Source: DATGFB01 sp032160545
GTDB taxonomy: Bacteria > Actinomycetota > Actinomycetes > Mycobacteriales > Jatrophihabitantaceae
Assembly (NCBI GenBank): GCA_032160545.1
Contig: JAVHVN010000162.1
Location: 1 to 49,052, forward strand
Reading direction: 5' to 3'
DNA length: 49,052 nt
Below are positions 16,683-25,341 of this stretch, one piece after another. Below the pieces are notes generated by a model. That model saw only the letters and a program-made list of their open reading frames with translations, searched no databases and was not told where the DNA came from. The position numbers and the translations under genes were made by a program. How positions within the stretch are numbered: position 1 is the stretch's first letter; each line of letters begins with the position of its first letter.

Positions 16683-17963
16683 ATGACAGCCACACGCCCG
16701 CCTCGGTCTGACGGCTCGGTGTTCGCCACCCCGGTCATTCCTGCGCCGGGTCATTCCGCGGTCGATTTCGAGACCCGGATCAACATGGACCGGCTGCGGG
16801 ACTACCGGCTCACCCGCGCCAAGCAGTCCCTCGAGGCGAGCGAGTGCGGGGCGTTCCTGCTCTTCGACTTCTACAACATTCGGTACGTCACCCAGACGTG
16901 GATCGGTGGCGCGTTGGGCGACAAGATGACTCGCTACGCCCTGCTTGCCCGCAATGCCGAACCGGTGCTGTGGGACTTCGGATCCGCAGCTCGCCACCAC
17001 CAGCTGTACGCGCCCTGGCTGGCCCCGGAGAACTGTCGCGCCGGCATGCTCGGGTTGCGCGGTGCGATCTCGCCGGAAGCAGGCCTTATGCGTTCGGCCG
17101 TCTCCGAGATCAAGGGAATGCTGAAGGACCTCGGGCTTGCCGATGCGCCAGTGGGCGTCGACATCGTCGAGCCGGCCTTCCTTTTCGAGATGCAGAACCA
17201 AGGACTTCGGGTGGTCGACGTCCAGCAGCGGATGCTCGATGCCCGTCAGATCAAGTCCGACGACGAGATCCTGCTGCTGTCGCAGGCCGCAGCGATGGTC
17301 GACGGCGTCTATCAGGACATCGCCGACGCGCTCAAGCCCGGGATCCGCGAGAACGAGATCGTGGCGATGGCCAACAAGCGGCTGTACGAGATGGGCTCCG
17401 ACCAGGTCGAGGCGATCAACGCGGTTTCGGGTGAGCGTTGCAATCCACACCCGCACAACTTCTCGGACCGCATCATCCGGCCCGGCGACACCTGCTTCTT
17501 CGACATCATCCACTCGTTCAACGGTTACCGGACCTGTTACTACCGCACCCTGAACGTCGGCTCCGCCACCACCTCGCAGCGCGACGCGTACGCGAAGGCG
17601 CGTGAGTGGATGGACGCCGCCCTCGCGCTCGTTGCGCCGGGCGTCGGGACCGACGCGATCGCGAAGGCCTGGCCGACCGCCCAGGAATTCGGCTTCGACA
17701 ACGAGATGGCGTCCTTCGGGCTGCAGTTCGGGCACGGCCTCGGCCTGGGACTGCACGAACGCCCGATCATCAGCCGGCTGAACTCCCTCGACGATCCCAT
17801 CGAGATCCAGGCGGGAATGGTCTTCGCGCTCGAGACCTACTGCCCGGCCTCCGACGGCTTCTCCGCCGCGCGGATCGAGGAAGAGGTCGTCGTGGCTCCT
17901 GACGGTGCCCGCATTCTCACCCTGTTCCCTGCGCAGGACCTGTTCGTCGCCAACAAGTACTGA
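16683..17963 (+). CDS. M24-family protein related to the DddP/creatinase group, with altered metal site
   Basis: 426 residues from ATG 16683 (GAGAG upstream); ATG 16650 is in frame but has no spaced ribosome site. The N-terminal part, with MDRLRDYRLTRAKQSLEA and LLFDFYNIRYVT, is like DMSP lyase DddP and related pita-bread proteins. In the catalytic domain, FFDIIHSFNGYRTCYYRT keeps the first Asp of the DddP/M24 signature but has Ile and Cys/Tyr where further Asp ligands are expected. GHGLGLGLHERP, FALETYCPA and RIEEEVVV keep the His and two Glu ligands. It could be a mononuclear or metal-free lyase or hydrolase rather than a peptidase. It is followed 23 bp later by the aldehyde dehydrogenase, probably as one transcript under the operator at 16615. 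Confidence 0.8.
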   Translation: MTATRPPRSDGSVFATPVIPAPGHSAVDFETRINMDRLRDYRLTRAKQSLEASECGAFLLFDFYNIRYVTQTWIGGALGDKMTRYALLARNAEPVLWDFGSAARHHQLYAPWLAPENCRAGMLGLRGAISPEAGLMRSAVSEIKGMLKDLGLADAPVGVDIVEPAFLFEMQNQGLRVVDVQQRMLDARQIKSDDEILLLSQAAAMVDGVYQDIADALKPGIRENEIVAMANKRLYEMGSDQVEAINAVSGERCNPHPHNFSDRIIRPGDTCFFDIIHSFNGYRTCYYRTLNVGSATTSQRDAYAKAREWMDAALALVAPGVGTDAIAKAWPTAQEFGFDNEMASFGLQFGHGLGLGLHERPIISRLNSLDDPIEIQAGMVFALETYCPASDGFSAARIEEEVVVAPDGARILTLFPAQDLFVANKY

Positions 17964-17986
17964 AGACAGAAACGAGGTCGCGCGCG

Positions 17987-19459
17987 ATGACCACCGCAAC
18001 CCGCCATGACGTTTCGGCGATGTTGACCGAAGTTCCGACCGGCCTGCTCATTGGCGGGGACTGGACCACAGCCTCCGACAAGGGTTCGTTCCCCGTCGTG
18101 GACCCGGCCACGGGCGAGACGATCGCCGAGGTGTCATCGGCATCGATCGCGGACGGGATCTCGGCAGTCGACGCCGCCGAGGCTGCATTGCCCGGCTGGC
18201 GCTCGACCGCGCCGCGCCAGCGTGCGGAGATCCTGCGCCGGGCGTGGGAGTTGATGATCGAGCGCCAGGAACATCTCGCGCGACTCATCGTCATCGAGAA
18301 CGGAAAAGCGCTGCCGGACGCACGGTCCGAGGCGGCCTACGCAGCCGAGTTCTTCCGCTGGTTCGCCGAAGAAGCGGTACGCGCTGACGGTTCGCTGCAG
18401 ATGGCGCCCAGCGGAACGAACCGGATCATGGTCAGCCGCGAACCGATCGGTGTCTCGCTGCTGATCACGCCGTGGAACTTCCCAGCGGCAATGGCCACCC
18501 GGAAGGTTGGGCCGGCCCTCGCCGCCGGGTGCACGACGATTCTCAAGCCCGCTTCCGACACGCCGCTGACCGCCTTGGCCATCGGTGCGTTGTTGATCGA
18601 AGCCGGCGTACCGGCAGGCGTGGTCAACGTCCTACCTTCGCGACGATCGGGCGAATTGGCGCACGCGTTGCTCAACGACAGCCGCGTGCGCAAGCTGTCG
18701 TTCACCGGATCCACCGAGGTCGGCCGCATATTGCTTGCCGAAGCCGCGACGAACATCGTGAGTTGCTCGATGGAACTCGGCGGCAACGCACCATTCCTCG
18801 TGCTCGCGGACGCCGACATCGATGAGGCGGTCAACGGCGCGATGATCGCCAAAATGCGCAACGGCGGCGAGGCGTGCACCGCCGCCAACAGGTTCTACGC
18901 GGATGCACGGGTGGCGGAGGAATTCGCGAGCAAGCTCGCGGCGCGGATGTCTGCGCTGCGGATGGGTCCTGGCCTGGACGATGGTGTCGATCTCGGGCCG
19001 CTCATCAACTCGGCCGCGCGCGAAAAGGTCGATGAGCTCGTCACTGGAGCGGTCCGCTCCGGAGCGGACACCCTGGCGGGAGGCGCGTTCCCCGAGGGCA
19101 TCGGGTACTTCTATCCGCCGACGGTCCTCGCAGGGGTTTCTGCCGACGCCGCCATCCTGACCGAGGAGATCTTCGGGCCGGTCGCGCCGGTGGTGTCGTG
19201 CGATTCAGTCGACGAGATGATCCAGCAGGCAAACGCGACGGAGTACGGCCTGGTGTCCTACGTCTACACGAGCGACCTGGCTGCAGGTCTCCGGGTCGCG
19301 GACGCCCTCGAAAGCGGCATGGTCGGCCTGAACCGGCCGATCGTGTCAGACCCTGCAGCTCCGTTCGGTGGCGTCAAGCAGTCCGGTCTCGGCCGGGAGG
19401 GTGGCCACGACGGGCTGCTCGAATTTATGGAGAGCAAGTACGTCGCTGTGCAGTGGTGA
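17987..19459 (+). CDS. NAD(P)-dependent aldehyde dehydrogenase, succinate-semialdehyde dehydrogenase-like
   Basis: 490 residues with the full ALDH signature: TPWNFPAAMATRKVGPALAA, the cofactor loop FTGSTEVGR, the general base in MELGGNAPF, the nucleophile Cys in GGEACTAANRF, and EEIFGPVAPV with the C-terminal FGGVKQSGLGREGG. The Cys context and length fit the GabD/SSADH branch, so it probably oxidises a semialdehyde to a dicarboxylate. The ribosome site GAGG precedes ATG 17987. It is co-transcribed with the M24 gene and convergent, with a 13-bp gap, with the Mo-hydroxylase large subunit. Confidence 0.93.
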   Translation: MTTATRHDVSAMLTEVPTGLLIGGDWTTASDKGSFPVVDPATGETIAEVSSASIADGISAVDAAEAALPGWRSTAPRQRAEILRRAWELMIERQEHLARLIVIENGKALPDARSEAAYAAEFFRWFAEEAVRADGSLQMAPSGTNRIMVSREPIGVSLLITPWNFPAAMATRKVGPALAAGCTTILKPASDTPLTALAIGALLIEAGVPAGVVNVLPSRRSGELAHALLNDSRVRKLSFTGSTEVGRILLAEAATNIVSCSMELGGNAPFLVLADADIDEAVNGAMIAKMRNGGEACTAANRFYADARVAEEFASKLAARMSALRMGPGLDDGVDLGPLINSAAREKVDELVTGAVRSGADTLAGGAFPEGIGYFYPPTVLAGVSADAAILTEEIFGPVAPVVSCDSVDEMIQQANATEYGLVSYVYTSDLAAGLRVADALESGMVGLNRPIVSDPAAPFGGVKQSGLGREGGHDGLLEFMESKYVAVQW

Positions 19460-19472
19460 ACCGGGCTTCGAC

Positions 19473-21599
19473 TCATTCGGCCTGGATTGCACGGACGATC
19501 GCATCACGGTTGAGTGGTAGTTCACGCACGCGAACCCCGACCACGGCGGCCAGCGCGTTGCCCAGCGCCGCAGCCGTCGGTCCAACCGACGCCTCGCCGG
19601 CGCCCACCGATGGATCCCTAGACGGGACGACGACGACGTCCACCTCGGGTACCTCGCTGAAGGTCACGATCGGGTAGGACTCCCACGTATCGCTGGTGAT
19701 CCGGCGCCGGTCGAATCGAATCCGTTCCTTGAGCGTCCAGCTCATCGACTGGATCGCGCCACCCTCGATCTGGTTGATCACGCCGTCGGGATTGATGACG
19801 CCGCCGACGTCTGCCACGATCGTGAGCCGGCGGACGCGCACGTCGTCGAGCGCCTCGACCTCGGCAATCACCGCGCAGTAGGCGCCCACCCCCTTGTACC
19901 GGGCGTATCCGATGCCGCGCTCGACGCCCGGCGCGGGCCCTGCAGTGCCCCAGCCGCCTCGCTCCGCAGCAAGTTGCAGTACGCGCCGACCGCGTGCGTC
20001 GTCGAGGTGTGCCAGCCGGAACTCCAGGGGATCACGCCCGGCCGCCGCCGCCAGGTCATCCATCACCGACTCGATGGCGAAGACGTTCAGATGCGCACCG
20101 AGGGCCCTCATCGCAGAGGTCCGCAGCGGCATCGTCGTCAGCCGATGGGTGCGGACGAGCTGCCGCGCGAAGCTGTAACCGGCCACCCCGTTGCGCCCGG
20201 AACCGCCGCCGCGCGGCAGCGGCGGGTCGAGCGCCGGCGGGAAATCGATGCGTTGTTGATGTGCGTGCCCGAGCAGGCCGGGCGAGGCGTTGGGACCCGG
20301 TCGTGAGGTGTGGCCATTGGACCAGATCTCGTGATGCCAGCTGCAGACCCGGCCGTCGCTGTCCGTCGCCGCATCGATGTGGACGCGCATGGCCGGGCCG
20401 AGCGGCGACCAGCCGAGCTCGTCCTGGCGTGACCACACAACTCGGATCGGCCGTCCCGGAATGGCGTGCGCGAGCAGCGCAGCATCGAAGGCGGCGTCGT
20501 CCGCGCCGTTGTGGCCGTAGCAACCCGCGGACTCGACGTGCTGCACCACGATCGCTGAGTCGTCGAGGTCGAGCGCGCGGGCGATTGCCGAACGAAGGTG
20601 ATAGATCCCTTGCGAGCTCGTCCACACCTGCAGGACACCCGCGTCCCAGCGGGCGATCGCAGTCGAGGTCCCGATGGACCCGTGCGCCAAATACGGGCGG
20701 GAGAACACCGCCGTCACCCGGTGGGCAGTTTCGCAGTCGGCGGGCTCGTTCCCCGACTCGAACAAGGTCTCGGTCTGATGGGGCGCCTCGTGCAGGAATG
20801 CGCTGAGCGTTGCCTCATCGGGCAGCGTGTCGGTCTCATCCCAGTACGCGTCGTCGGCCAGCAGCTGCGCTCCACGGATCGCGGTCTCTTCCCGGTCGCC
20901 GACAACAGCGAGAAAATCGCCTTGCCGCACGACACGATGCACGCCGTCCAGCGCCTCGACTCGTACGGTGGGCGCCTCGATCAACGTTGCTCCACGCGAC
21001 GCGGGGCGAACGACCCGTGCATGCAGCTGAGCCGGCAGGACGAGGTCGCCGAGGTAGCACGGCGTGCCGGTGAGCTTCGCCGGCAAGTCGATCCGCGGTT
21101 CGGACGAACCGACGTAGCGGTAAGCCGACGGCGCCTTTGCGTCGGCCTGTCCGTCGGTCGTACGGTCCAGCAGCGCGGCTGTCGGGAGTTGCCAGTAGCT
21201 CACACTTGCGGCCGGCGACGAGAAGACACCGTCCACGGGTGTCAGCTCGTCGGCGTCGATGCCCATCACCGCGGCGGCGGCGGCCCGGCAGGCGACCCGG
21301 ACCTCGGCGCAGACCTGTCGCAAGGCAGCGCCGGAGTGCTGCACCGACAGGCTGCCCGACGTGTAGCCCTCATCAGGCGCATCGTTGGTGCTGGCGGCTG
21401 CGATGCGGATCCGGGCCGGCGACACGTCGAGCTCGTCAGCCACGATCTGCGTGAGCGCGGTGAGGATGCCCTGCCCGAGCTCAACCTTGCCGGTGTGCAC
21501 GATGACCGTCCCGTCGGCGGCGAAGGTGAGCCAGTCGGCCAGCCTCGGATTGGCAGCGAGCGATGGAGATTGCGCCGGCCCGGTCGAGGTGGCAGTCAT
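19473..21599 (-). CDS. Molybdenum hydroxylase large subunit (xanthine dehydrogenase/IorB type)
   Basis: 708 residues from ATG 21599, overlapping the Fe-S gene by 4 bp. The chain begins with a molybdopterin-domain segment (FAADGTVIVHTGKVELGQG) before the hammerhead-like part (RIDLPAKLTGTPCYLGDL), an order typical of isoquinoline 1-oxidoreductase beta subunits rather than XdhA. SSQGIYHLRSAIARALDL, the QSMSWTLKE region and the C-terminal SVGAGEASVGP with the active-site Glu are present. It binds the Mo-pyranopterin cytosine dinucleotide cofactor in this family and hydroxylates N-heterocycles or oxidises aldehydes, using water. There is no twin-arginine signal and no FAD subunit nearby, so electrons probably leave through an external carrier. 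Maturation genes are not in the window. Confidence 0.88.
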   Translation of the reverse strand: MTATSTGPAQSPSLAANPRLADWLTFAADGTVIVHTGKVELGQGILTALTQIVADELDVSPARIRIAAASTNDAPDEGYTSGSLSVQHSGAALRQVCAEVRVACRAAAAAVMGIDADELTPVDGVFSSPAASVSYWQLPTAALLDRTTDGQADAKAPSAYRYVGSSEPRIDLPAKLTGTPCYLGDLVLPAQLHARVVRPASRGATLIEAPTVRVEALDGVHRVVRQGDFLAVVGDREETAIRGAQLLADDAYWDETDTLPDEATLSAFLHEAPHQTETLFESGNEPADCETAHRVTAVFSRPYLAHGSIGTSTAIARWDAGVLQVWTSSQGIYHLRSAIARALDLDDSAIVVQHVESAGCYGHNGADDAAFDAALLAHAIPGRPIRVVWSRQDELGWSPLGPAMRVHIDAATDSDGRVCSWHHEIWSNGHTSRPGPNASPGLLGHAHQQRIDFPPALDPPLPRGGGSGRNGVAGYSFARQLVRTHRLTTMPLRTSAMRALGAHLNVFAIESVMDDLAAAAGRDPLEFRLAHLDDARGRRVLQLAAERGGWGTAGPAPGVERGIGYARYKGVGAYCAVIAEVEALDDVRVRRLTIVADVGGVINPDGVINQIEGGAIQSMSWTLKERIRFDRRRITSDTWESYPIVTFSEVPEVDVVVVPSRDPSVGAGEASVGPTAAALGNALAAVVGVRVRELPLNRDAIVRAIQAE

Positions 21600-22084
21600 C
21601 GAGCGGCGCCATCGGACGCGCTGGTTGCACGCCGCGAGGCGAGGACGGCTCGGACGATGCGATTGTGGCTGCCGCACCTGCACAGATTGCCGTCCAACGC
21701 TGAGCGAATCTCGCTCTCGTCGGCGTCCGGGCTGCGTCGCAACAACGCCGTCGCCGAGACGAGGATGCCGGACATACAGAAGCCGCACTGTGCGGCCTGA
21801 TGGTCGATGAACGACTGCTGCAGCACGCCCGGCTCCTCGGCCGTGCCCAGCGCCTCGACCGTGGTGACATCGGACGAGCCAACCGTCCAGATCGGGGTGT
21901 CGCACGATTGCACCACCCGGTCGTCGAGCAGGACATTGCACGCGCCGCACAGTCCGAGGCCGCAGCCGAAGCGGCTGCCCAGCAGGCCGAGATCATTGCG
22001 GAGTACGTACAGCAGCGGAGTCTCGCGATCGCATCGAACCGACTGCGCGCGCCCGTTTACCGATAGCGTGAAGTCCTCCGGCAT
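21596..22084 (-). CDS. Molybdenum hydroxylase [2Fe-2S] subunit (IorA/CoxS type)
   Basis: 162 residues. The N-terminal plant-type ferredoxin domain has FGCGLGLCGACNVLLDD plus a later Cys (VVQSC). The C-terminal helical domain has the second cluster motif, CGFCMSG followed by NLCRCGSH. This is the standard two-cluster small subunit that passes electrons from the Mo site. Its stop overlaps the start of the large subunit (ATGA), and it starts 7 bp after the upstream dehydrogenase gene, so all three are one operon. The combination without a flavoprotein subunit matches the IorAB-like two-subunit enzymes. Confidence 0.93.
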   Translation of the reverse strand: MPEDFTLSVNGRAQSVRCDRETPLLYVLRNDLGLLGSRFGCGLGLCGACNVLLDDRVVQSCDTPIWTVGSSDVTTVEALGTAEEPGVLQQSFIDHQAAQCGFCMSGILVSATALLRRSPDADESEIRSALDGNLCRCGSHNRIVRAVLASRRATSASDGAAR

Positions 22085-22091
22085 ACCGGCC

Positions 22092-23024
22092 CTACTCGGC
22101 CGGGGCGAGTCCGTCGTCGACCTCTATGTCTTCGGAGGTCAGCTCGAGTCCCGATACGAGGGCTTGCAGCAGCAGCAGCACGGCGAAGTCGTCCTTCTCG
22201 TGGCCGAGGGCCAACGTCGCCTGCACCGGCTCGCGCGCCGCCGCGACGACAGGCATCGGCACGCCAAGCTCGCCGGCAAGGGCCAGGCCGAGGTCGAAAT
22301 CTTTGCGGAGCAGGGTGGGTGTGAACGTCGGCGTGAAGTCGAGATTGACGAACGCCGGCGTCTTGTAGCGGGTGAACATCGACCCCATGACGCTGTTGTT
22401 CAGGAATTCCAGGAACGCCGCCCGCGAGACGCCACCCTTCTCGGCGAGCACCGTGATCTCGGCGAGATTCTGCGTCACCACGCCGAGCATCAGATTGTGG
22501 CAGATCTTCACCAGGCGCGACCGCTCACCCTCACCGACGTACGTCACGTGCTTGCCGAGGGTCGCCAGCATCGGAGCGAGGGCGTCGTAGGCGTCCTGGG
22601 GCCCAGAGCAGACGAGGCTGAGCAGCCCGGCCTTCACCACCTTGCCGTTGCCGCTGACCGGCGAAGCGAGAAACGCAACCCCGGCCGCTTCGACCTTGCC
22701 GCGTACTACCTGCGAACCCTCGATCGAGACGGTCGAGCAGTCGATGACGTAACGCGGCCGGCGCTCTTGCGCCAGCAACTCCGTGACGACCTGCTTCAAG
22801 TCCTCAGACGTCGACACCATCGTGAACACCGCGTCGGAATTGGCCAGGTCACCGATCTGATCGGCCACGTTGACCCCGTGCGACTGCAGCGCCTCGGCCT
22901 TTGCTCTGGTGCGGTTCCACGCGGTCACGCTGTACCCGGCGCGAGCCAGCCGGGTGGCAAGGGGGGCGCCCATTCGGCCGGTGCCGATCCAGCCGACAGA
23001 TTGCGGCGACGGAGCTGAAACCAT
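22092..23024 (-). CDS. NADP-type beta-hydroxyacid dehydrogenase (3-hydroxyisobutyrate dehydrogenase family), copy 2
   Basis: 310 residues. The Rossmann motif is GWIGTGRMGAPLATRLA, then WNRT (NADP type), DCSTVS, SPVSGNG and the catalytic SRLVKICHN with Lys and Asn. LLRKDFDLGLALAGELGVPMP in the C-terminal domain is nearly the same as in the copy at 6320, so the two are paralogues of one subgroup. It is the first gene of the operon with the Mo hydroxylase, with an operator candidate 73 bp upstream. It may reduce or oxidise a branched hydroxyacid or semialdehyde produced in the pathway. The substrate is unknown. Confidence 0.9.
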   Translation of the reverse strand: MVSAPSPQSVGWIGTGRMGAPLATRLARAGYSVTAWNRTRAKAEALQSHGVNVADQIGDLANSDAVFTMVSTSEDLKQVVTELLAQERRPRYVIDCSTVSIEGSQVVRGKVEAAGVAFLASPVSGNGKVVKAGLLSLVCSGPQDAYDALAPMLATLGKHVTYVGEGERSRLVKICHNLMLGVVTQNLAEITVLAEKGGVSRAAFLEFLNNSVMGSMFTRYKTPAFVNLDFTPTFTPTLLRKDFDLGLALAGELGVPMPVVAAAREPVQATLALGHEKDDFAVLLLLQALVSGLELTSEDIEVDDGLAPAE

Positions 23025-23096
23025 TGGCTAGACATCCCTAGATCAGCGGCCCGGACGGCCGCGAGAAGCTGCCGACGACGGCGGAGCAGCGCCGAG

Positions 23097-23110
23097 CGCA
23101 AACGATTGCG
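23097..23110. promoter_or_regulatory. LacI-type operator candidate (CGCAAACGATTGCG)
   Basis: Inverted repeat centred on CG, extending to GCGCAAACGATTGCGC (23096-23111) with one mismatched pair. It lies 73 bp upstream of the dehydrogenase/Mo-hydroxylase operon and 31 bp beyond the stop of the preceding hydrolase gene. Confidence 0.65.
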
Positions 23111-23141
23111 CCATCGATAATGGTCCCCGTGAATTGGGGTG

Positions 23142-24203
23142 TCAAGCAGCCTTCAGCATCGAGGCCATCCAGTCGCCGGCCAACGGCTGGTAGCGGTACG
23201 GCAGGTTGTTGCACACATGGTTCCCGTCTTCGAACATCACCAGCGAGGCATTCGGCGCCTCGACGACGATTCTCTCGGCCTGCTGATACGGGACGAGCCG
23301 ATCCTGGCGACCGAAGATCACCAACATCGGTTGAACGAGATGGCTGAGCACACCGTCCAGTGTCATCGCCGTAGCGATCGCGCGCGCCTGCTCGATCGTC
23401 GCGGCGTGTGAGTACGCGATGAATGCGCTTCGACTGATCGCCGGTCGGGTGTCGAACCGCGAACCCGATTCGTATGGACCGCCCACGGTCACCACGGCTC
23501 GGATGCGGTCGTCGAACGCCGCCGCACGTGCTGCGTAGTAGCCGCCCATGCTCACACCGGCAACGCCGAGCCGGTCGAGCTCGATGTCGTCGCGGGCGCT
23601 CAGCGCGTCGATGGCCGCGCTTGCAGCCACTTCGTAGTCGGGTCGCAGTGGCAGCTGGTAGCCCGTCTCTCCCTGGCCTGGACCGTCCAGTGAGAACGTC
23701 GCCAGTCCACGACTCAGGAACACGTTTTCCCAGTTGAAGAATTCCTCTTTCGTCGAGTCGAGGCCGGGCAACAACAGGACGAGCGGCGCACGCTCCACGC
23801 CGGCGGGTCGCCGAAGGTTGCCGACCAGCTGCGCTTCGCCGAACGGGACTTCGATCCGTTGGGCCGTCGGGTCGAGCGCATGATGCGCCCGACGCAGCGC
23901 TTCCACCGACTTCTCCGTGGCGTTGCGGTGCAGGTCCATGTCCAGCACCCAGACGAACTTCGCGAAGTGATAGCCCAGGGCAGCGCGCACCCAGGCCTGA
24001 CCCGCAGACAGCTGGTAGCCGTTCTGCTCGGCCTCTTCGGCAAGCCGGGCGTGCATGTCCCCGTTGCTGCACCAGGCGTCGAGCCAGTCGGCCCAGTGTT
24101 CGAGACCCGCAGTGACGCGGCGGAAGTCGTTCGCGTCCACGCCCTGCGTTATAAACCGCGGCGCCCAGTGTGCGATCGCCGACTCGATGTCTGCGTCGGG
24201 CAT
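23142..24203 (-). CDS. C-C bond hydrolase of the 2,6-dihydroxypseudooxynicotine hydrolase family, copy B
   Basis: 353 residues. A helical N-terminal cap (about 1-110; HWAPRFITQGVDANDF, AGQAWVRAALGYHFAKFVW) precedes an alpha/beta-hydrolase domain. The oxyanion region is LLPGLDSTKEEF, followed by FSLDGPGQGE and the nucleophile VAGVSMGGYYAARAAA (Ser218), with Asp301 in FGRQDRLVP and His329 in FEDGNHVC. The arrangement matches DHPON hydrolase of the nicotine plasmid pAO1, which cleaves a C-C bond next to an aromatic ring by a retro-Claisen-like reaction. DUF1100/FrsA esterases share the fold and cannot be excluded. Its ATG shares one base with the stop of copy A (TGATG), so both are translated together. 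Confidence 0.82.
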   Translation of the reverse strand: MPDADIESAIAHWAPRFITQGVDANDFRRVTAGLEHWADWLDAWCSNGDMHARLAEEAEQNGYQLSAGQAWVRAALGYHFAKFVWVLDMDLHRNATEKSVEALRRAHHALDPTAQRIEVPFGEAQLVGNLRRPAGVERAPLVLLLPGLDSTKEEFFNWENVFLSRGLATFSLDGPGQGETGYQLPLRPDYEVAASAAIDALSARDDIELDRLGVAGVSMGGYYAARAAAFDDRIRAVVTVGGPYESGSRFDTRPAISRSAFIAYSHAATIEQARAIATAMTLDGVLSHLVQPMLVIFGRQDRLVPYQQAERIVVEAPNASLVMFEDGNHVCNNLPYRYQPLAGDWMASMLKAA

Positions 24204-25300
24204 CAGGACGCCGGTCCCCTGGCCGACAGCTCGTTCGCCATCCAGTCGGCGATGAGCGAGCGAGATTCGTAGGGATGGTTCGTGATGCCGTGGTTTCCGT
24301 CGTCGAACATCCGCAACTGCGCGCCGGGGGCTTCTGCGACGAGTCGCTCCGCATGGTGGACCGGAATGAGCCGGTCACGCCGGCCGTGTATCACTAGCAG
24401 CGGCTTGGTGATGCGCTGCGCCGCGTCTTCGAGGGTCAAGGTTCCGGCAAGGCGGCGAGCCTCGTCGCTGTCGCGCGCGCCGGAGCGATGTTCGAAGGCC
24501 GCTCGGGTCAGGGCCGGCAGATCTTCCCAGTCGAGGTCGAACCGGTACGGGCCGCACAGCATGGCCGTCGCCCGCAGCCGCGGTTCATAGGCTGCTGCCC
24601 TGGCCGCGTAGTAGCCGCCGAGGCTCACGCCGAAGAATCCGATTCGATCCGCGTCGACGCCTGGACACTCGACGAGCCAGTCGGTGATCGCAGTCGCTAC
24701 CCGTTCGTAGGCCGGCTCGATGGGCAGGCTGTACTCGGCTTCGCCCTGTCCTGGTCCGTCGATCGCCAGCGTCGCCATGCCGCGCTGCAAGAAGTGTTCA
24801 GCTGTCGGTTGGAGTTCTTCCTTCACCGAGTCCAGACCGGGCGCCATGATGACTGCGGGCGCGCCGTCGACACCGTGCGGCATCCGCAGATAACCGGCGA
24901 GAGTCCTCGAACCGTACGGAATCTCGACGCGTTGCGCCGGGGGCGACAGTGCTTCGGCACCGCGGGCGTAGCAGGCAACTGTTCGGTCGTGTGCTGCGCG
25001 TTGCTGGTCGAGGTCGTCGATGAAGACGAATTTGCCCCAGTGCCAGCACAGAGCTGCCCGGCGCCATGCTCCTGCCGCGGTCAGCGATTGGCCGGCCGCC
25101 TCGGAGTCCAGCGCCAGCTTTTCGTACTGCTCGGCTGTGCGACCCCACTCGGCGCACCACTGGTCCCAGGTGTCGATACGACTCAGGGTGGCGACGAAAT
25201 CGGCGTAGTCGGTGCCGTTGGCGATGAAGCGCGGCGCCCAGTGTGCGGTGGCACTGCTGACTCGCTCATCGAGGCCGCCCGCGATGCTTGGAGATGTCAT
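24203..25300 (-). CDS. C-C bond hydrolase of the 2,6-dihydroxypseudooxynicotine hydrolase family, copy A
   Basis: 365 residues from ATG 25300; the frame extends further upstream to 25372 but crosses the operator candidates, so the shorter start is chosen. The cap domain includes HWAPRFIANGTDYADF and AAGAWRRAALCWHWGKFVF. The hydrolase domain shows MAPGLDSVKEEL, LAIDGPGQGEAEY, the nucleophile FFGVSLGGYYAARAAA (Ser226), Asp309 in HGRRDRLIP and His337 in DDGNHGI. It is a paralogue of copies B (23142) and C (37568). As the first gene of the leftward transcript opposite the LacI gene, it has operator candidates 12-41 bp upstream of its start. It probably cleaves a ketone C-C bond of a pathway intermediate; the substrate is unknown. 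Confidence 0.82.
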   Translation of the reverse strand: MTSPSIAGGLDERVSSATAHWAPRFIANGTDYADFVATLSRIDTWDQWCAEWGRTAEQYEKLALDSEAAGQSLTAAGAWRRAALCWHWGKFVFIDDLDQQRAAHDRTVACYARGAEALSPPAQRVEIPYGSRTLAGYLRMPHGVDGAPAVIMAPGLDSVKEELQPTAEHFLQRGMATLAIDGPGQGEAEYSLPIEPAYERVATAITDWLVECPGVDADRIGFFGVSLGGYYAARAAAYEPRLRATAMLCGPYRFDLDWEDLPALTRAAFEHRSGARDSDEARRLAGTLTLEDAAQRITKPLLVIHGRRDRLIPVHHAERLVAEAPGAQLRMFDDGNHGITNHPYESRSLIADWMANELSARGPAS

Positions 25301-25312
25301 CAAGGTTCTCAC

Positions 25313-25326
25313 TGCAATCGGTTGTA
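25313..25326. promoter_or_regulatory. LacI-type operator candidate (TGCAATCGGTTGTA)
   Basis: CAATCGGTTG core centred on CG, in the divergent region between the copy A hydrolase and the lacI-type gene. Together with the next site it could autoregulate the repressor. Confidence 0.6.
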
Positions 25327-25327
25327 T

Positions 25328-25341
25328 TGAGAACGATTGCG
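25328..25341. promoter_or_regulatory. Second, weaker LacI-type operator candidate (TGAGAACGATTGCG)
   Basis: The right half ACGATTGCG fits the motif and the left half is degenerate. Its centre is 15 bp from the centre of the preceding site, so two dimers could contact neighbouring turns. Confidence 0.4.

Noticed and set aside
19473..25300. A nicotine pathway of the pAO1 type
   Set aside because: Mo hydroxylase, DHPON-like hydrolase and SSADH recall it, but nicotine oxidases, the dihydroxypyridine hydroxylase and a flavin subunit for the Mo enzyme are missing.
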